Shown here: positions 54,423 through 62,491 of the stretch, piece by piece | Position numbering within the stretch: the stretch's first letter is position 1 | Layout of the letters: each line of letters opens with the position of its first letter | NCBI RefSeq assembly: GCF_016907895.1 | Contig: NZ_JAFBCV010000004.1 | Location: 1 to 64,000, forward strand | Direction of reading: 5' to 3' | DNA: 64,000 bases | From: Shouchella xiaoxiensis | Lineage (GTDB): Bacteria > Bacillota > Bacilli > Bacillales > Bacillaceae_D | Translations under genes and position numbers: made by a program | The notes under the pieces: model-generated | What the model saw: the letters and a program-made list of their open reading frames with translations, nothing else | Told to the model about the DNA's origin: nothing | The model's database searches: none

Positions 54423-54791
54423 ATGAACACAAAAAGAGACTTAGAGCTAATCATTGAAAATCACTATCTTGCTGTCAGACGTCATGTATACCGCGAGGGG
54501 TCCGCACCCAACCCGGACATTAAGAAGATCGCGACGGAAGCCGCTGAACGCGTAAGAGTTGGCGAACAGAAACTAAAGAAACTTCGTTTGCCAGTCGGAG
54601 AGCGATACCACTTCAGTCGTCTACGTAAAGGGTTCGAGTTGTTAGCGAAAAGTTTAGAAATTGCGGCAAAGGGCACAAACAACGCTAAAGCCGCGGAGCT
54701 ATCGAAGGAAGCAGACGGGATGATGTCACTTTACGCTATTACCGTTTTAGGCAAGGCGGTGCGCGATATTGAATCACGAAATATTAGTTAA
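54423..54791 (+). CDS. Helical protein upstream of the tape-measure gene
   Basis: A 122-residue helical protein (LELIIENHYLAVRRHVYREG, then RKGFELLAKSLEIAAKGTNNAKAAELSKEADGMMSLYAITVLGKAVRD). AAAGGAGAGG precedes the ATG. It overlaps the tape-measure start by 23 nt. In tailed phages the gene before the tape measure usually encodes the tail-assembly chaperone; the position fits, but the sequence is not recognised. Confidence 0.55.
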   Translation: MNTKRDLELIIENHYLAVRRHVYREGSAPNPDIKKIATEAAERVRVGEQKLKKLRLPVGERYHFSRLRKGFELLAKSLEIAAKGTNNAKAAELSKEADGMMSLYAITVLGKAVRDIESRNIS

Positions 54792-57700
54792 GATTGGCGG
54801 GGACATATCGGGACTCAGCAAGGGGATCAGCGAAGCGCAGTCGCAACTAAAGACGTTCTCTTCCGATGCCGAGGCGGGATTTAAAGCGATTGGGACCGCG
54901 GGAAAGGTCGTTACCGGTGCTGGAGTGGCGCTGGCTGGTGGACTTGGCTTCGCTGTTAAAACTTCGATGGATTTCCAGACGGAAATGGCGAGGGTAGGCG
55001 CTTTGTCGGGAGCGACCGACGACGAGCTTAGGCAGTTGACCGAGACCGCAAAAGAGATGGGTCGCACAACTTCCTTCACATCTACACAAAGCGCAGAGGC
55101 ACTTTCCTTTCTCAGTATGGCGGGCTATTCTGCTTCGGAATCGATGGATGCCCTTTCTGGACTCCTTAATACCGCTGCGGCTGGTCAGATGGACTTAGGC
55201 GAAACTGCCGATATAACATCGAACATCCTGCAATCATTCGGTATCGCTGCGAAGGACACCGGAAAGGTAGCGGACGTATTGACGGCTGCTTTTACGAGTA
55301 GTAACGTCACGCTCACCGATATTGGCGAAACTCTTAAGTATGTAGGACCGAACGCTGCTGCGGCGGGCTACTCGCTCGAAGAAATGGCGGCGGCTACTGG
55401 TCTTTTGGGTAAGCATTGCCCGGTCGTGGGGAAACTCGCGGCATAAACTATCGCGTGAACTGCTGGAAGGCTACGGCGCAAGCTACGCTAATCAGCATCC
55501 AAGCCGACTAGGAATAGGCGGAAGGTTCAGAGACTAGACGGAGTATTCCAGACCGGAAGAAACGTCCAAGAGCGCGCGATACCCTAACGTGAAGCCGAGG
55601 GTAATGATATAGTCCGACTCTTATCGAAAGGTAAGGAGCGATTTAAACGGTCGCTCATAAGAAAAAGAATGCTGGTATACAGGCAAGTATGGCGGGTACC
55701 TCGTTACGTGGGATGATCGAAAGGTTCTCCGGTCCAGTTCCCGCGGCTTCGAAACTCATGAAAGAGCTAGGAATTGAAGTAGTCAACGCGGATGGCTCTA
55801 TGAAGTCCCTTGCGGATATAGTCGAGAACGTAACCGCTGCTACTGACGGAATGGGTCAGGCTCAGAAACTAGCGGCTATTAAAACGCTCGTTGGTTCCCG
55901 TGCTTCCGCGTCATTCTTGGCGTTAATGGACGTCGGACCGGAGACGATGCGTGAGTTTACTGAGGAACTAGAAAACAGTGGGGGAGTAGCGGAGGAGATC
56001 GCAAACAAACAGCTCGATAACCTCGGAGGCTCGTTCTTGTACCTTAAGTCTGCGATAGAGGGCGCGGCTATCTCCATCGGTGACACGTTATCACCAGTTG
56101 TCCGAGCGGTTGCGGATTTATTGACAGGCTTAGTAACCTTGTTCAACAACCTTAGCGATTCAACTAAATCTGTTATTACGTGGATTGCTGCCGGAGTGGC
56201 GGCTTTTTTGTTGTTGGTCGGTCCATTGATGATTCTAGTCGGGATGATTCCGTCAATAGTGGGTGGATTCTCGGCAATTGGCTTACTGTTTACGAAGGTA
56301 ACTGCGGCGGTTGCGGCGGCAGGAGGGTCGTTCGCGGTCATTAAAGCTATCATCGCGACACTGTTCGGTCCAATAACGCTCATTATCGGCGCCATAGCCG
56401 GTCTAATTGCGATCTTCGTCTATCTGTATAAGACTAACGAAGAATTTCGCGATAAGGTGCAAGGGGCTTGGAATAGCGTAGTTGAGTCGATCACAACCGC
56501 GTTGACAGCGATATGGGACATCATAACGCAGGTCTTCGGTCAGATAATGGCAATCATATCGCCAGTAATAGAATACATTAAAGAAGACTTCGCAGGTGCC
56601 GGATCGGTTATTGTTGACGTCTTTGGCGGTGCCTTTACTTTTATAAGCGAATTGATTACAACCGTTATTGATTACGTAAGCGGGGTAATCATGGCGGGCT
56701 TAACTTTTGTACAAGACTTTCTTACTACTCATGGAGAAACGATTACTGCAACTTTAATTGGAGCTTACGAAATAATTAAAGCAGGTGTAATGGCTGCGAT
56801 CGAGTTTATTTGGTTTATAATCCAAGCGGTTTTAACTACAATTACTAACTTATGGGATGAACACGGAGAGACAGTGATAAATTTCGTTACTTCCGCGTGG
56901 GAAACTATTCAGAACGTAGTTGAAACAGTAATCGAGACCGTTCGAGGTGTCATTGATTCCGTTACGAGCGCTATATCTGAGATATGGGATAAACATGGCG
57001 AGACAATTATGGCTATCGTTACATGGGCTTTTGAGTCAGTTAAAGATATTATTGCAACTGCGCTCGAAGTGATCCAAACAAAGATAAGCGGAGTTCTTAA
57101 CATCATAAAAGGTATATTTGAAGTTGTTTGGCCTATCATTTCTGGAATAGTTCAAATAGCTTGGGGACTAATTGAAATGTACGTTCAAACGGCTATTGAT
57201 ATTGTAAAAGGTATCATTGATGCTGCTATGTCCTTAATCAAGGGAGATTGGGAAGGCGCTTGGGAAGCTATAAGCGGAATCGCGCAAGATATATGGAATA
57301 ATATTGAGGGCTTTTTCGAGAAGATCGATCTATACGAGATAGGTGCGAACATCATTCAAGGCTTAATTGATGGGATCGGAAGCATGGTTGGCTCAGTCGT
57401 TGAAACGGTTAAAGGCGTAGGCGAATCGATGGTAGGCGGTATTAAAAGCGTTCTTAGGATTAATTCGCCATCACGTACATTTCGCGACGATATAGGTCAG
57501 TGGATTCCCAAAGGATTAGCGGACGGCATAGACGGAGCAACAAGAGATGTCCGGCGTTCAATTGACGCCATGGTAGGTTTGATGCCGACTGAGATCGATC
57601 CACCGCGTTTATCTCCGGTAAGCATTGCACCGCCAAGTGTCAGCGGAGTAAGTGGAGGGTACAACGGATCAATGGGCGGAGGTTCACGCTACCACAGCGA

Positions 57701-57839
57701 GGGGGACACGACGATTAACGTTACTGTAGAATATAGCGGAGGCGAACGATATAACCGCCAGCAAGCCGAGGAAATTGGGCGAATTGCATCCGAACATATT
57801 GCGCGAGAGAAGCGTCATGTTTTGCAAGGACGAGGATAA
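54769..57839 (+). CDS. Phage tail tape-measure protein, split by a group I intron
   Basis: Exon 1 is 54769-55410 and exon 2 is 55668-57839, joined in frame to 937 residues. Tape-measure proteins set siphophage tail length and are ejected with DNA. The TP901-type core (MDFQTEMARVGALSGATDDELRQLTETAKEMG... then GLLG|NAGIQASMAGTSLRGMI across the splice) is followed by two hydrophobic blocks (about residues 370-405 and 420-445), tandem repeats containing HGETI, and the typical tail SPSRTFRDDIGQWIPKGLADGI. The start is a TTG overlapping the previous gene. No other recognised tail gene follows. Confidence 0.88.
55411..55667 (+). ncRNA. Group I self-splicing intron, 257 nt
   Basis: Exon 1 ends in GGGU, and intron GCCC pairs with it, with U-G at the splice site (P1). 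The adjoining intron segment AGCATT is the exact complement of the first six bases of exon 2, AATGCT (P10). P7 is GACTA (55532-55536) with TAGTC (55610-55614), in the classic contexts AGACTAGACGGA and GATATAGTCC. The intron ends in G. There is no homing-endonuclease frame. Removing it restores the tape-measure reading frame exactly. Confidence 0.93.
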
Positions 57840-58575
57840 TTGTTGCGTGAGTATTGCACGCTATATAACGGGGCGATTCTGTCCCGTTCTTACATACGTA
57901 TTACCAACGGAATAAAGCCGAGGATTCGGTGTACTTTATTCGCGACATATAATGAAGGAACTCGACATAGGTGTCGGTTATTATCGGACTATTACAGCCA
58001 CATATTTCGTAAGTATTCTCGCCTATTATTCGTTCATATTACGTCATATATTCGTGCGATATAATGCAACATATAAACGAGGTCTAGCGGTAGCTGATTG
58101 AGAGTATTACCGGGCGAGGCGCCTCGACGCGTGACCCTCCGAACACTTCAGGGGGTCGTGATTTCGACGCCAAATGAGCGCTTTGTTTATGCATGATTTT
58201 ATACATCGCTTGCGTCAACGGTAAAAGATACGAGGTTGATGTGGCGCGGGTTTAACGACTGCATAAAACGCGTAAACACAACACAACGGAACCTAAGCGA
58301 AGAACGTTGGTATGACTAGGGTTCAAGAAGTACCAAGTTTACATAATGCAGGTTATCGGAACCTAATTCTGTATAAACATGTATATTATATTCATTGAAT
58401 TTGAGGCGAAAAACTCTCGGGCGGGGTCGAACGTATGGGGGGGGAGGGGTACGCGCCAGCTCGTTTGCCTGACGTATCTACCTTACGAGCAAAAATTTTT
58501 CACTTTGGGGGTTATACCGTTCGCACTCCGCCATATCGTAAACGCGTCGGGCTCCACCGTACCTTTCGCGCCTAG
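57840..58575. other. Non-coding interval after the tape-measure gene
   Basis: About 735 bp without a convincing gene. A 74-codon TTG frame directly after the tape-measure stop lacks a ribosome site and looks degenerate. Visible structure: AACGGG-N10-CCCGTT (57865-57886), promoter-like CATATAAT and GATATAAT near 57945 and 58060, a 12 bp palindrome CGAGGCGCCTCG (58115-58126), and CGGAACCTAA twice, 70 bp apart (58287, 58357). Tail genes that normally follow a tape measure may have been deleted here, or it may hold RNA or packaging signals. Confidence 0.5.
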
Positions 58576-58800
58576 CTACACACGCCAAAAGTCGGAAACC
58601 TCCGCATCTTCTTCGATGGTACGCACCGTCCGCATGATCTTACGCGTAACTGACGCCCCGGGAACGTAGTCTTTATCATTCGCGGCTATCCCGATCGTGT
58701 TACGTCCTACACCGCTTTCCTCCGCAAACTCCACCGTACTAATACTATTTTTATCGAGCCATTTGCCGAATCTACTCCGCGGTTTCCCTAATCCAAACAT
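58576..58800 (-). CDS. Small HTH regulator, phage-repressor-like
   Basis: A 74-residue protein, MFGLGKPRSRFGKWLDKNSISTVEFAEESGVGRNTIGIAANDKDYVPGASVTRKIMRTVRTI, with an XRE-type HTH (about 18-45). This compact type is frequent in Bacillus phages and plasmids. It is leftward and divergent from the 58970 gene, with GGAGGCG upstream and an inverted repeat in between, so it is a candidate lysogeny or copy-control repressor. Confidence 0.7.
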   Translation of the reverse strand: MFGLGKPRSRFGKWLDKNSISTVEFAEESGVGRNTIGIAANDKDYVPGASVTRKIMRTVRTIEEDAEVSDFWRV

Positions 58801-58828
58801 CCTAACGCCTCCTATTGTATGACCTGCT

Positions 58829-58843
58829 ATGTAAATTGTACAT
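58829..58843. promoter_or_regulatory. Operator candidate between divergent genes
   Basis: ATGTA-N5-TACAT dyad, next to TACAAT (-10-like) of the leftward HTH gene. A second dyad ATGCAC-N8-GTGCAT lies at about 58892-58911 in front of the rightward gene. Fits binding by the HTH protein. Confidence 0.45.
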
Positions 58844-58969
58844 ATCAGCTAATTAAACATAGCCTTGACCGCGACGCACGAATATATACGCATGATGCAC
58901 GATTTTTTGTGCATAGTGGACAAGCGCCTCCGCATAAACGTAATTATCAGACGTCAAGGAGGCTATAAA

Positions 58970-59398
58970 ATGACAAACAAAACCGATTCACCTTACCGCC
59001 CGACCGTACGATACGCGCCGATCTACAAAGAGTATGTAAACGACCTGTTCCACGCCACCACGCTCGACCGATCACAGATAATCCGCGCAGCCTTATTCAC
59101 CGCGGCGCATTCCCCGGAGTTCCTAGCGCAGCTTAAACCGCATCTTAAGCGAGACGTCCCTATGCCCTCCCCTCGTTGGAACCGCGCAGATACCGTACTA
59201 TGGCGGGAACAAAGCCCGCAACTAGAAAAAGAAAGTAAGCGCGGAGAGGGGGACGTCAACGATGAAAGTAATCATCGCGCAAGAGTCGCAGAAGGAAACG
59301 GAGTCGCCGCCGCAGACAATCGGGCGCAAGAAGCCGCTGAACCGAAGCAGGGACGCATTAGGTCGCTTTTCCGCGGAGGAATCACGCTCAAGCTGTGA
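58970..59398 (+). CDS. Element protein with RHH-like N-terminus, unknown
   Basis: A 142-residue protein. N-terminal part PTVRYAPIYKEYVNDLFHATTLDRSQIIRAALFTAAHSPEF resembles a ribbon-helix-helix DNA-binding unit, followed by a long polar, probably disordered tail ending RSLFRGGITLKL. The ATG at 58970 follows AAGGAGGC. It overlaps the next gene out of frame by 137 nt. Confidence 0.58.
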   Translation: MTNKTDSPYRPTVRYAPIYKEYVNDLFHATTLDRSQIIRAALFTAAHSPEFLAQLKPHLKRDVPMPSPRWNRADTVLWREQSPQLEKESKRGEGDVNDESNHRARVAEGNGVAAADNRAQEAAEPKQGRIRSLFRGGITLKL

Positions 59399-59537
59399 GG
59401 TAAGACCGCGGGAACTCAAACTCGTAAAGGTGCGTGGGAGTTACGGTAGCTACGTCGTTAAGACGCGTTGGCTGACCGATGAACAGTGGTCGATTGTGAT
59501 ACTCGCCGCGCTCACGCTTGCTTTCGTGTGGTTGTGA
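59262..59537 (+). CDS. Small C-terminally anchored membrane protein, overlapping gene
   Basis: A 91-residue protein, basic and polar for 70 residues, ending in a hydrophobic helix (WSIVILAALTLAFVWL). GAGAGGGGG lies about 9 nt before the ATG. Its first 137 nt overlap the previous gene in another frame. Tail-anchor topology is visible; function unknown. Last gene of the element before attR. Confidence 0.5.
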   Translation: MKVIIAQESQKETESPPQTIGRKKPLNRSRDALGRFSAEESRSSCEVRPRELKLVKVRGSYGSYVVKTRWLTDEQWSIVILAALTLAFVWL

Positions 59538-59587
59538 CCTAACCGCTACCCCATCGAAAAATGTACGTAGCGTTCCGCTCCTAACTA

Positions 59588-59617
59588 TTGCAACGCAACG
59601 CTACAACGTGCTATAAT
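59588..59617 (+). promoter_or_regulatory. Element-borne promoter reading toward the tRNA
   Basis: TTGCAA (59588-59593), 18 bp, perfect TATAAT (59612-59617). Nothing coding lies downstream within the element, so it probably transcribes through attR into tRNA-Ala. Confidence 0.55.
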
Positions 59618-59676
59618 CTCTAGGAATCGGATAGGTAGGCACGTCTCATATCGTGATTATGGCGGGGCTTATCGTA

Positions 59677-59697
59677 GACTTAACGTTGACTTACCGG
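59677..59697 (+). promoter_or_regulatory. Integrase arm-type site, right end, with embedded promoter
   Basis: GACTTAACGT then TGACTTACCGG repeats the tandem motif seen at 43359-43380. The TTGACT in it (59686-59691), 18 bp and TTACAT (59710-59715) would place a transcription start at about the first base of tRNA-Ala. Confidence 0.55.
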
Positions 59698-59714
59698 GGT
59701 TTATTACGGTTACA

Positions 59715-59758
59715 TAGTCGGGGGCCTTAGCTCAGCTGGGAGAGCGCAACGCTGGCAG
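59715..59758 (+). repeat. attR: right copy of the 44 bp repeat
   Basis: Identical to 43262-43305. The repeat ends after base 38 of the tRNA, so strand exchange took place within the 5' half of the gene, most likely in the anticodon stem-loop. Confidence 0.92.
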
Positions 59759-59793
59759 CGTTGAGGTCAGGGGTTCGAGCCCCCTAGGCTCCA
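59721..59793 (+). tRNA. tRNA-Ala (anticodon GGC)
   Basis: A full 73 nt cloverleaf: acceptor GGGGCCT with AGGCTCC, D stem GCTC/GAGC, anticodon stem CAACG/CGTTG with loop CTGGCAG, T stem AGGGG/CCCCT with TTCGAGC loop, discriminator A. CCA is not encoded. It is restored by element integration; its 5' half and promoter are element-side DNA. Confidence 0.96.
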
Positions 59794-59796
59794 TAT

Positions 59797-59829
59797 AAAA
59801 AGCATGCTCAATTGAGCATGCTTTTTTTG
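59797..59829 (+). terminator. Terminator of tRNA-Ala
   Basis: Perfect palindromic stem AAAAGCATGCTCA with its complement, then seven T. Confidence 0.85.
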
Positions 59830-59931
59830 TGCTTAAGTGCCCATACGTTGTTCGTAATTAAAGCCAAGAACTGCATAAATTTAACCATCTCTGGAATAGT
59901 AACAATAGACATAAAACCAAGAGGTGACTTG

Positions 59932-61044
59932 ATGAGGTCAGTAACAATGCTACAGTTATTTCCGCTGATTCTTTTATCAAGCGGTTTAATGAATCATGTT
60001 ATTATGATGCCGATTGTTCTTCAGTATGGTGAAAGAGATTCATGGATTGGCGTGCTCTTATCAGCGGCATATTTGCTTATTTGGGTTCCGCTTATTGTCT
60101 TTGTAAGCAGGCGGACAAAACAACAACGGATTACTGATTATGTGCAAGGTAGAACAGGCAAACTTGGTTCAGCTTTATTTAAAGCATTTTTATTTTTTTA
60201 TCTCGCTGTTTTTGCATATGTGACGTTATTTAATACGATTACTTGGACCACTAGTACATACATGCAGTTAACCCCAAATGCGATCATCGCTTTACCTTAT
60301 CTTATTTTATGTGGTCTCGCTGCATATTACGGAATACGTTCGATTGTGTTTACTGCAGGTATATTGTTACCAATTGTTATTGCTTTAGGTTTTCTAGTTG
60401 GGATTGGCAACTATCATATTAAAGATTATTCCTTGCTATTACCTTTATTTGAAAAAGGCTATGGTGATATGTTCGTTGCATCTTTTCTTGTGATGTGCGG
60501 GTTTGCAGAATTGATTTTTATTTTATTTATCCAACACCATGCACGAACGAAATTAAAGACAGGTTATTTGTTTGTTTTAGCTTTTTTGCTCTTTGGGTTA
60601 GCGTTAGGTCCACTAGTTGGAGCAATTACTATTTTTGGGATTGAAGAGGCCGAGCGATTAAAATATCCTGCTTTCTCTCAATGGAGAGTATTAGAACTCG
60701 GTCAGTATTTAACTCGATTGGATTTTTTCTCTATTTTTCAATGGTTGGCTGGTGCCTTTACACGACAAGCAATAGGTTTATATATTGCGGTTGATTTACT
60801 TGGTGCTAAAACAAAAAAAAGCCGACTTGTTCTCATCCTTTCTTTAACTTTCTTGTTGTGGCTTACAATTTTTATTCCCCTTGATGAGCCGACGTTTATT
60901 GTCTATTTAAGCCGATTCTACATGCCTTTTTCGTTGTTCTCTGCCGTGCTGATTATACTGTGGCTGTTTCTAGTTAGTTTGAAAAAAAGGAAGAAACATA
61001 AGCGAATTGAGAGAGGAAAACAAACTCATGAAGCCACACACTAA
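59932..61044 (+). CDS. Spore germinant receptor subunit B (GerAB/APC-like permease)
   Basis: A 370-residue membrane protein with ten helices of the spore-germination (GerB/APC-type) family. The B subunit of a germinant receptor in the inner spore membrane is thought to bind the germinant. The ATG at 59932 follows AGAGGTGAC. First gene of a three-gene operon in the order B-A-C; its end overlaps the A gene by 17 nt. Confidence 0.9.
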   Translation: MRSVTMLQLFPLILLSSGLMNHVIMMPIVLQYGERDSWIGVLLSAAYLLIWVPLIVFVSRRTKQQRITDYVQGRTGKLGSALFKAFLFFYLAVFAYVTLFNTITWTTSTYMQLTPNAIIALPYLILCGLAAYYGIRSIVFTAGILLPIVIALGFLVGIGNYHIKDYSLLLPLFEKGYGDMFVASFLVMCGFAELIFILFIQHHARTKLKTGYLFVLAFLLFGLALGPLVGAITIFGIEEAERLKYPAFSQWRVLELGQYLTRLDFFSIFQWLAGAFTRQAIGLYIAVDLLGAKTKKSRLVLILSLTFLLWLTIFIPLDEPTFIVYLSRFYMPFSLFSAVLIILWLFLVSLKKRKKHKRIERGKQTHEATH

Positions 61045-62491
61045 ATTTCGAATTGAAGACTTTAAACGCGTATTTGGACACAGTGATGATGTTAAGTTTG
61101 AGACTTATTACTTCGATAAAGACAAGAAAGAGAAATTAGAGATCATCTATTGTCGTTCGATTGTTGATGTGAAATCGTTAAGGAAAGATGTCGTTTCTGT
61201 CCTGCATGAGATGGTCGAGGAACAAGGGTATGCTATTTTACAACAAGCAAATCAATTAGGACGAGCTCAATTAGAAGATGTATCACCAGAGAGCAGTTGG
61301 GATGAGTTAGCGAAAAGAATCTTTTCAGGAGAAGTTTTTTTCTTAATTGAAACGTATAACTGTCTCTATTCTGTTTTGCTCGCTCAATTTCCAAAAAGAC
61401 GTCCAGAAGAGTCAAATACAGAAATATCGTTTCGCGGACCACGTGATGGATTTACAGAAGACGTAGAAGAGAACATTGCGTTAGTTCGAAAACGTTTAAG
61501 AACAAAAGCATTAATTAATGAAAGTTTCACGGTTGGCAAACGTGGACAAACTCAATTGTCATTGCTTTATATGAAAGATGTGGCAAGACCTGAGATTATT
61601 AACGAAGCACGAACTCGCATTAAACAGATTGATACTGATTCTGTCTTAAGTTTGGCTGAAATTGAAGAAAGAATGTCAAATACAAAATTTACTTTTTTTC
61701 CTTTAACTGTTTTTTCGAGTCGACCTGATTTTGTTGCAGCCTGCCTAGAGAACGGACGCTTTGTTGTTATTACCGATGGCTCTCCTGGTGCAGTCATTGC
61801 TCCTGTTAATTTAATGTTTGTGTTGAAAACGGCTGAAGACTTACATAACTCCTTTCTCGCTGTCGTTTTTCAACGCTTATTAAGAGTTTTAGGGCTGGTG
61901 TTTGCATTATTTTTGCCAGGGTTTTGGATCGCTCTAAACACGTTCCATGTTGACCAGCTCCCATTGCCTTTTTTGGCAACTATTTTTGTGTCGCGGTTAG
62001 GCTTGCCGATCTCTTCCACAATTGAGATTTTCCTAATGCTTGTTTTGTTTGAACTTTTCCGAGAAGCAGGAACAACCTTACCGAAATCGGTTGGACAAAC
62101 ACTTGCTGTTGTAGGTGGACTGATTATTGGTGATGCAGCAATTCGAGCTGGTTTAACATCACCTACGATGCTCGTAGTTGTTGGTTTGACCGTTGTCTCG
62201 ACCTTTGCAATTACAAGTCAAGTTTTATCTGGAACAATTTCGATTATGCGCATCTATGTACTGATCCTTTCTGCATTTCTAGGTATGTTTGGATTTTGTA
62301 TTGGAGTCATTTCAGTTATTCTCTACTTAGCTAGTCTAGAATCGTTTGGCTTGCCTTATTTATCCCCGCTATCTCCTTTTAGCAAAAAGGATTTTGTGTC
62401 TGGTCTTCTGGCAAAACCGTGGATGTGGCGTAAACGGCGACCAAAAACACTTCATACGGTTGATTCAACTAGGAGGAGAGACGAATGGTGA
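61028..62491 (+). CDS. Spore germinant receptor subunit A (GerAA-like)
   Basis: A 487-residue GerA-family protein: a long soluble N-terminal domain (about 1-280; FFLIETYNCLY, SVLSLAEIEERMSNTKFTFFPLTVFSSRPD and an ITDGSPGAVIAPVNL segment) and a C-terminal membrane domain of about five helices (LPISSTIEIFLMLVLFELFREAGTTLPKSVGQTLAVVGGLIIGDAAI). A subunits form the ion-conducting part of the receptor. The start at 61028 has GAGAGG upstream. It overlaps the C gene by 7 nt. Confidence 0.92.
   Translation: MKPHTKFRIEDFKRVFGHSDDVKFETYYFDKDKKEKLEIIYCRSIVDVKSLRKDVVSVLHEMVEEQGYAILQQANQLGRAQLEDVSPESSWDELAKRIFSGEVFFLIETYNCLYSVLLAQFPKRRPEESNTEISFRGPRDGFTEDVEENIALVRKRLRTKALINESFTVGKRGQTQLSLLYMKDVARPEIINEARTRIKQIDTDSVLSLAEIEERMSNTKFTFFPLTVFSSRPDFVAACLENGRFVVITDGSPGAVIAPVNLMFVLKTAEDLHNSFLAVVFQRLLRVLGLVFALFLPGFWIALNTFHVDQLPLPFLATIFVSRLGLPISSTIEIFLMLVLFELFREAGTTLPKSVGQTLAVVGGLIIGDAAIRAGLTSPTMLVVVGLTVVSTFAITSQVLSGTISIMRIYVLILSAFLGMFGFCIGVISVILYLASLESFGLPYLSPLSPFSKKDFVSGLLAKPWMWRKRRPKTLHTVDSTRRRDEW

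Larger units (their letters stand above)
43262..59714 (+). mobile_element. 16.45 kb integrated element in tRNA-Ala(GGC): phage-satellite-like
   Basis: Bounded by a perfect 44 bp repeat (43262-43305 and 59715-59758) that covers the 5' half of a tRNA-Ala gene. It encodes a tyrosine integrase beside attL, divergent XRE-type control at the right end, HTH/winged-helix proteins, a ParB-like protein, a cysteine-rich protein, many small unknown proteins and one phage tail tape-measure protein with a group I intron. No terminase, portal, capsid, lysis or conjugation gene is visible. Its coding sequences are clearly richer in CG dinucleotides and CGN/GCG codons than the flanks, a sign of transfer. It may be a satellite, a plasmid-like prophage or a deleted prophage. 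Confidence 0.9.

Noticed and set aside
55411-55667. Simple frameshift or pseudogene in the tape-measure gene
   Set aside because: The intervening 257 nt shows the P1, P10 and P7 pairings of a group I intron, and its removal restores the frame without residue loss.
57840-58064. 74-codon plus-strand frame directly after the tape-measure gene
   Set aside because: It starts with TTG without a ribosome site, has an unusual Arg/Ser/Tyr/Ile-rich composition and no recognisable domain. A degraded remnant is possible but not supportable as a gene.
58379-58669. 96-codon plus-strand frame
   Set aside because: It is antisense to the HTH gene at 58576-58800 over its last third, and the rest is low-complexity G-rich sequence without a ribosome site.
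43262-59758. Integrative conjugative element
   Set aside because: No relaxase, coupling protein or type IV secretion genes are present, whereas a phage tail gene is.
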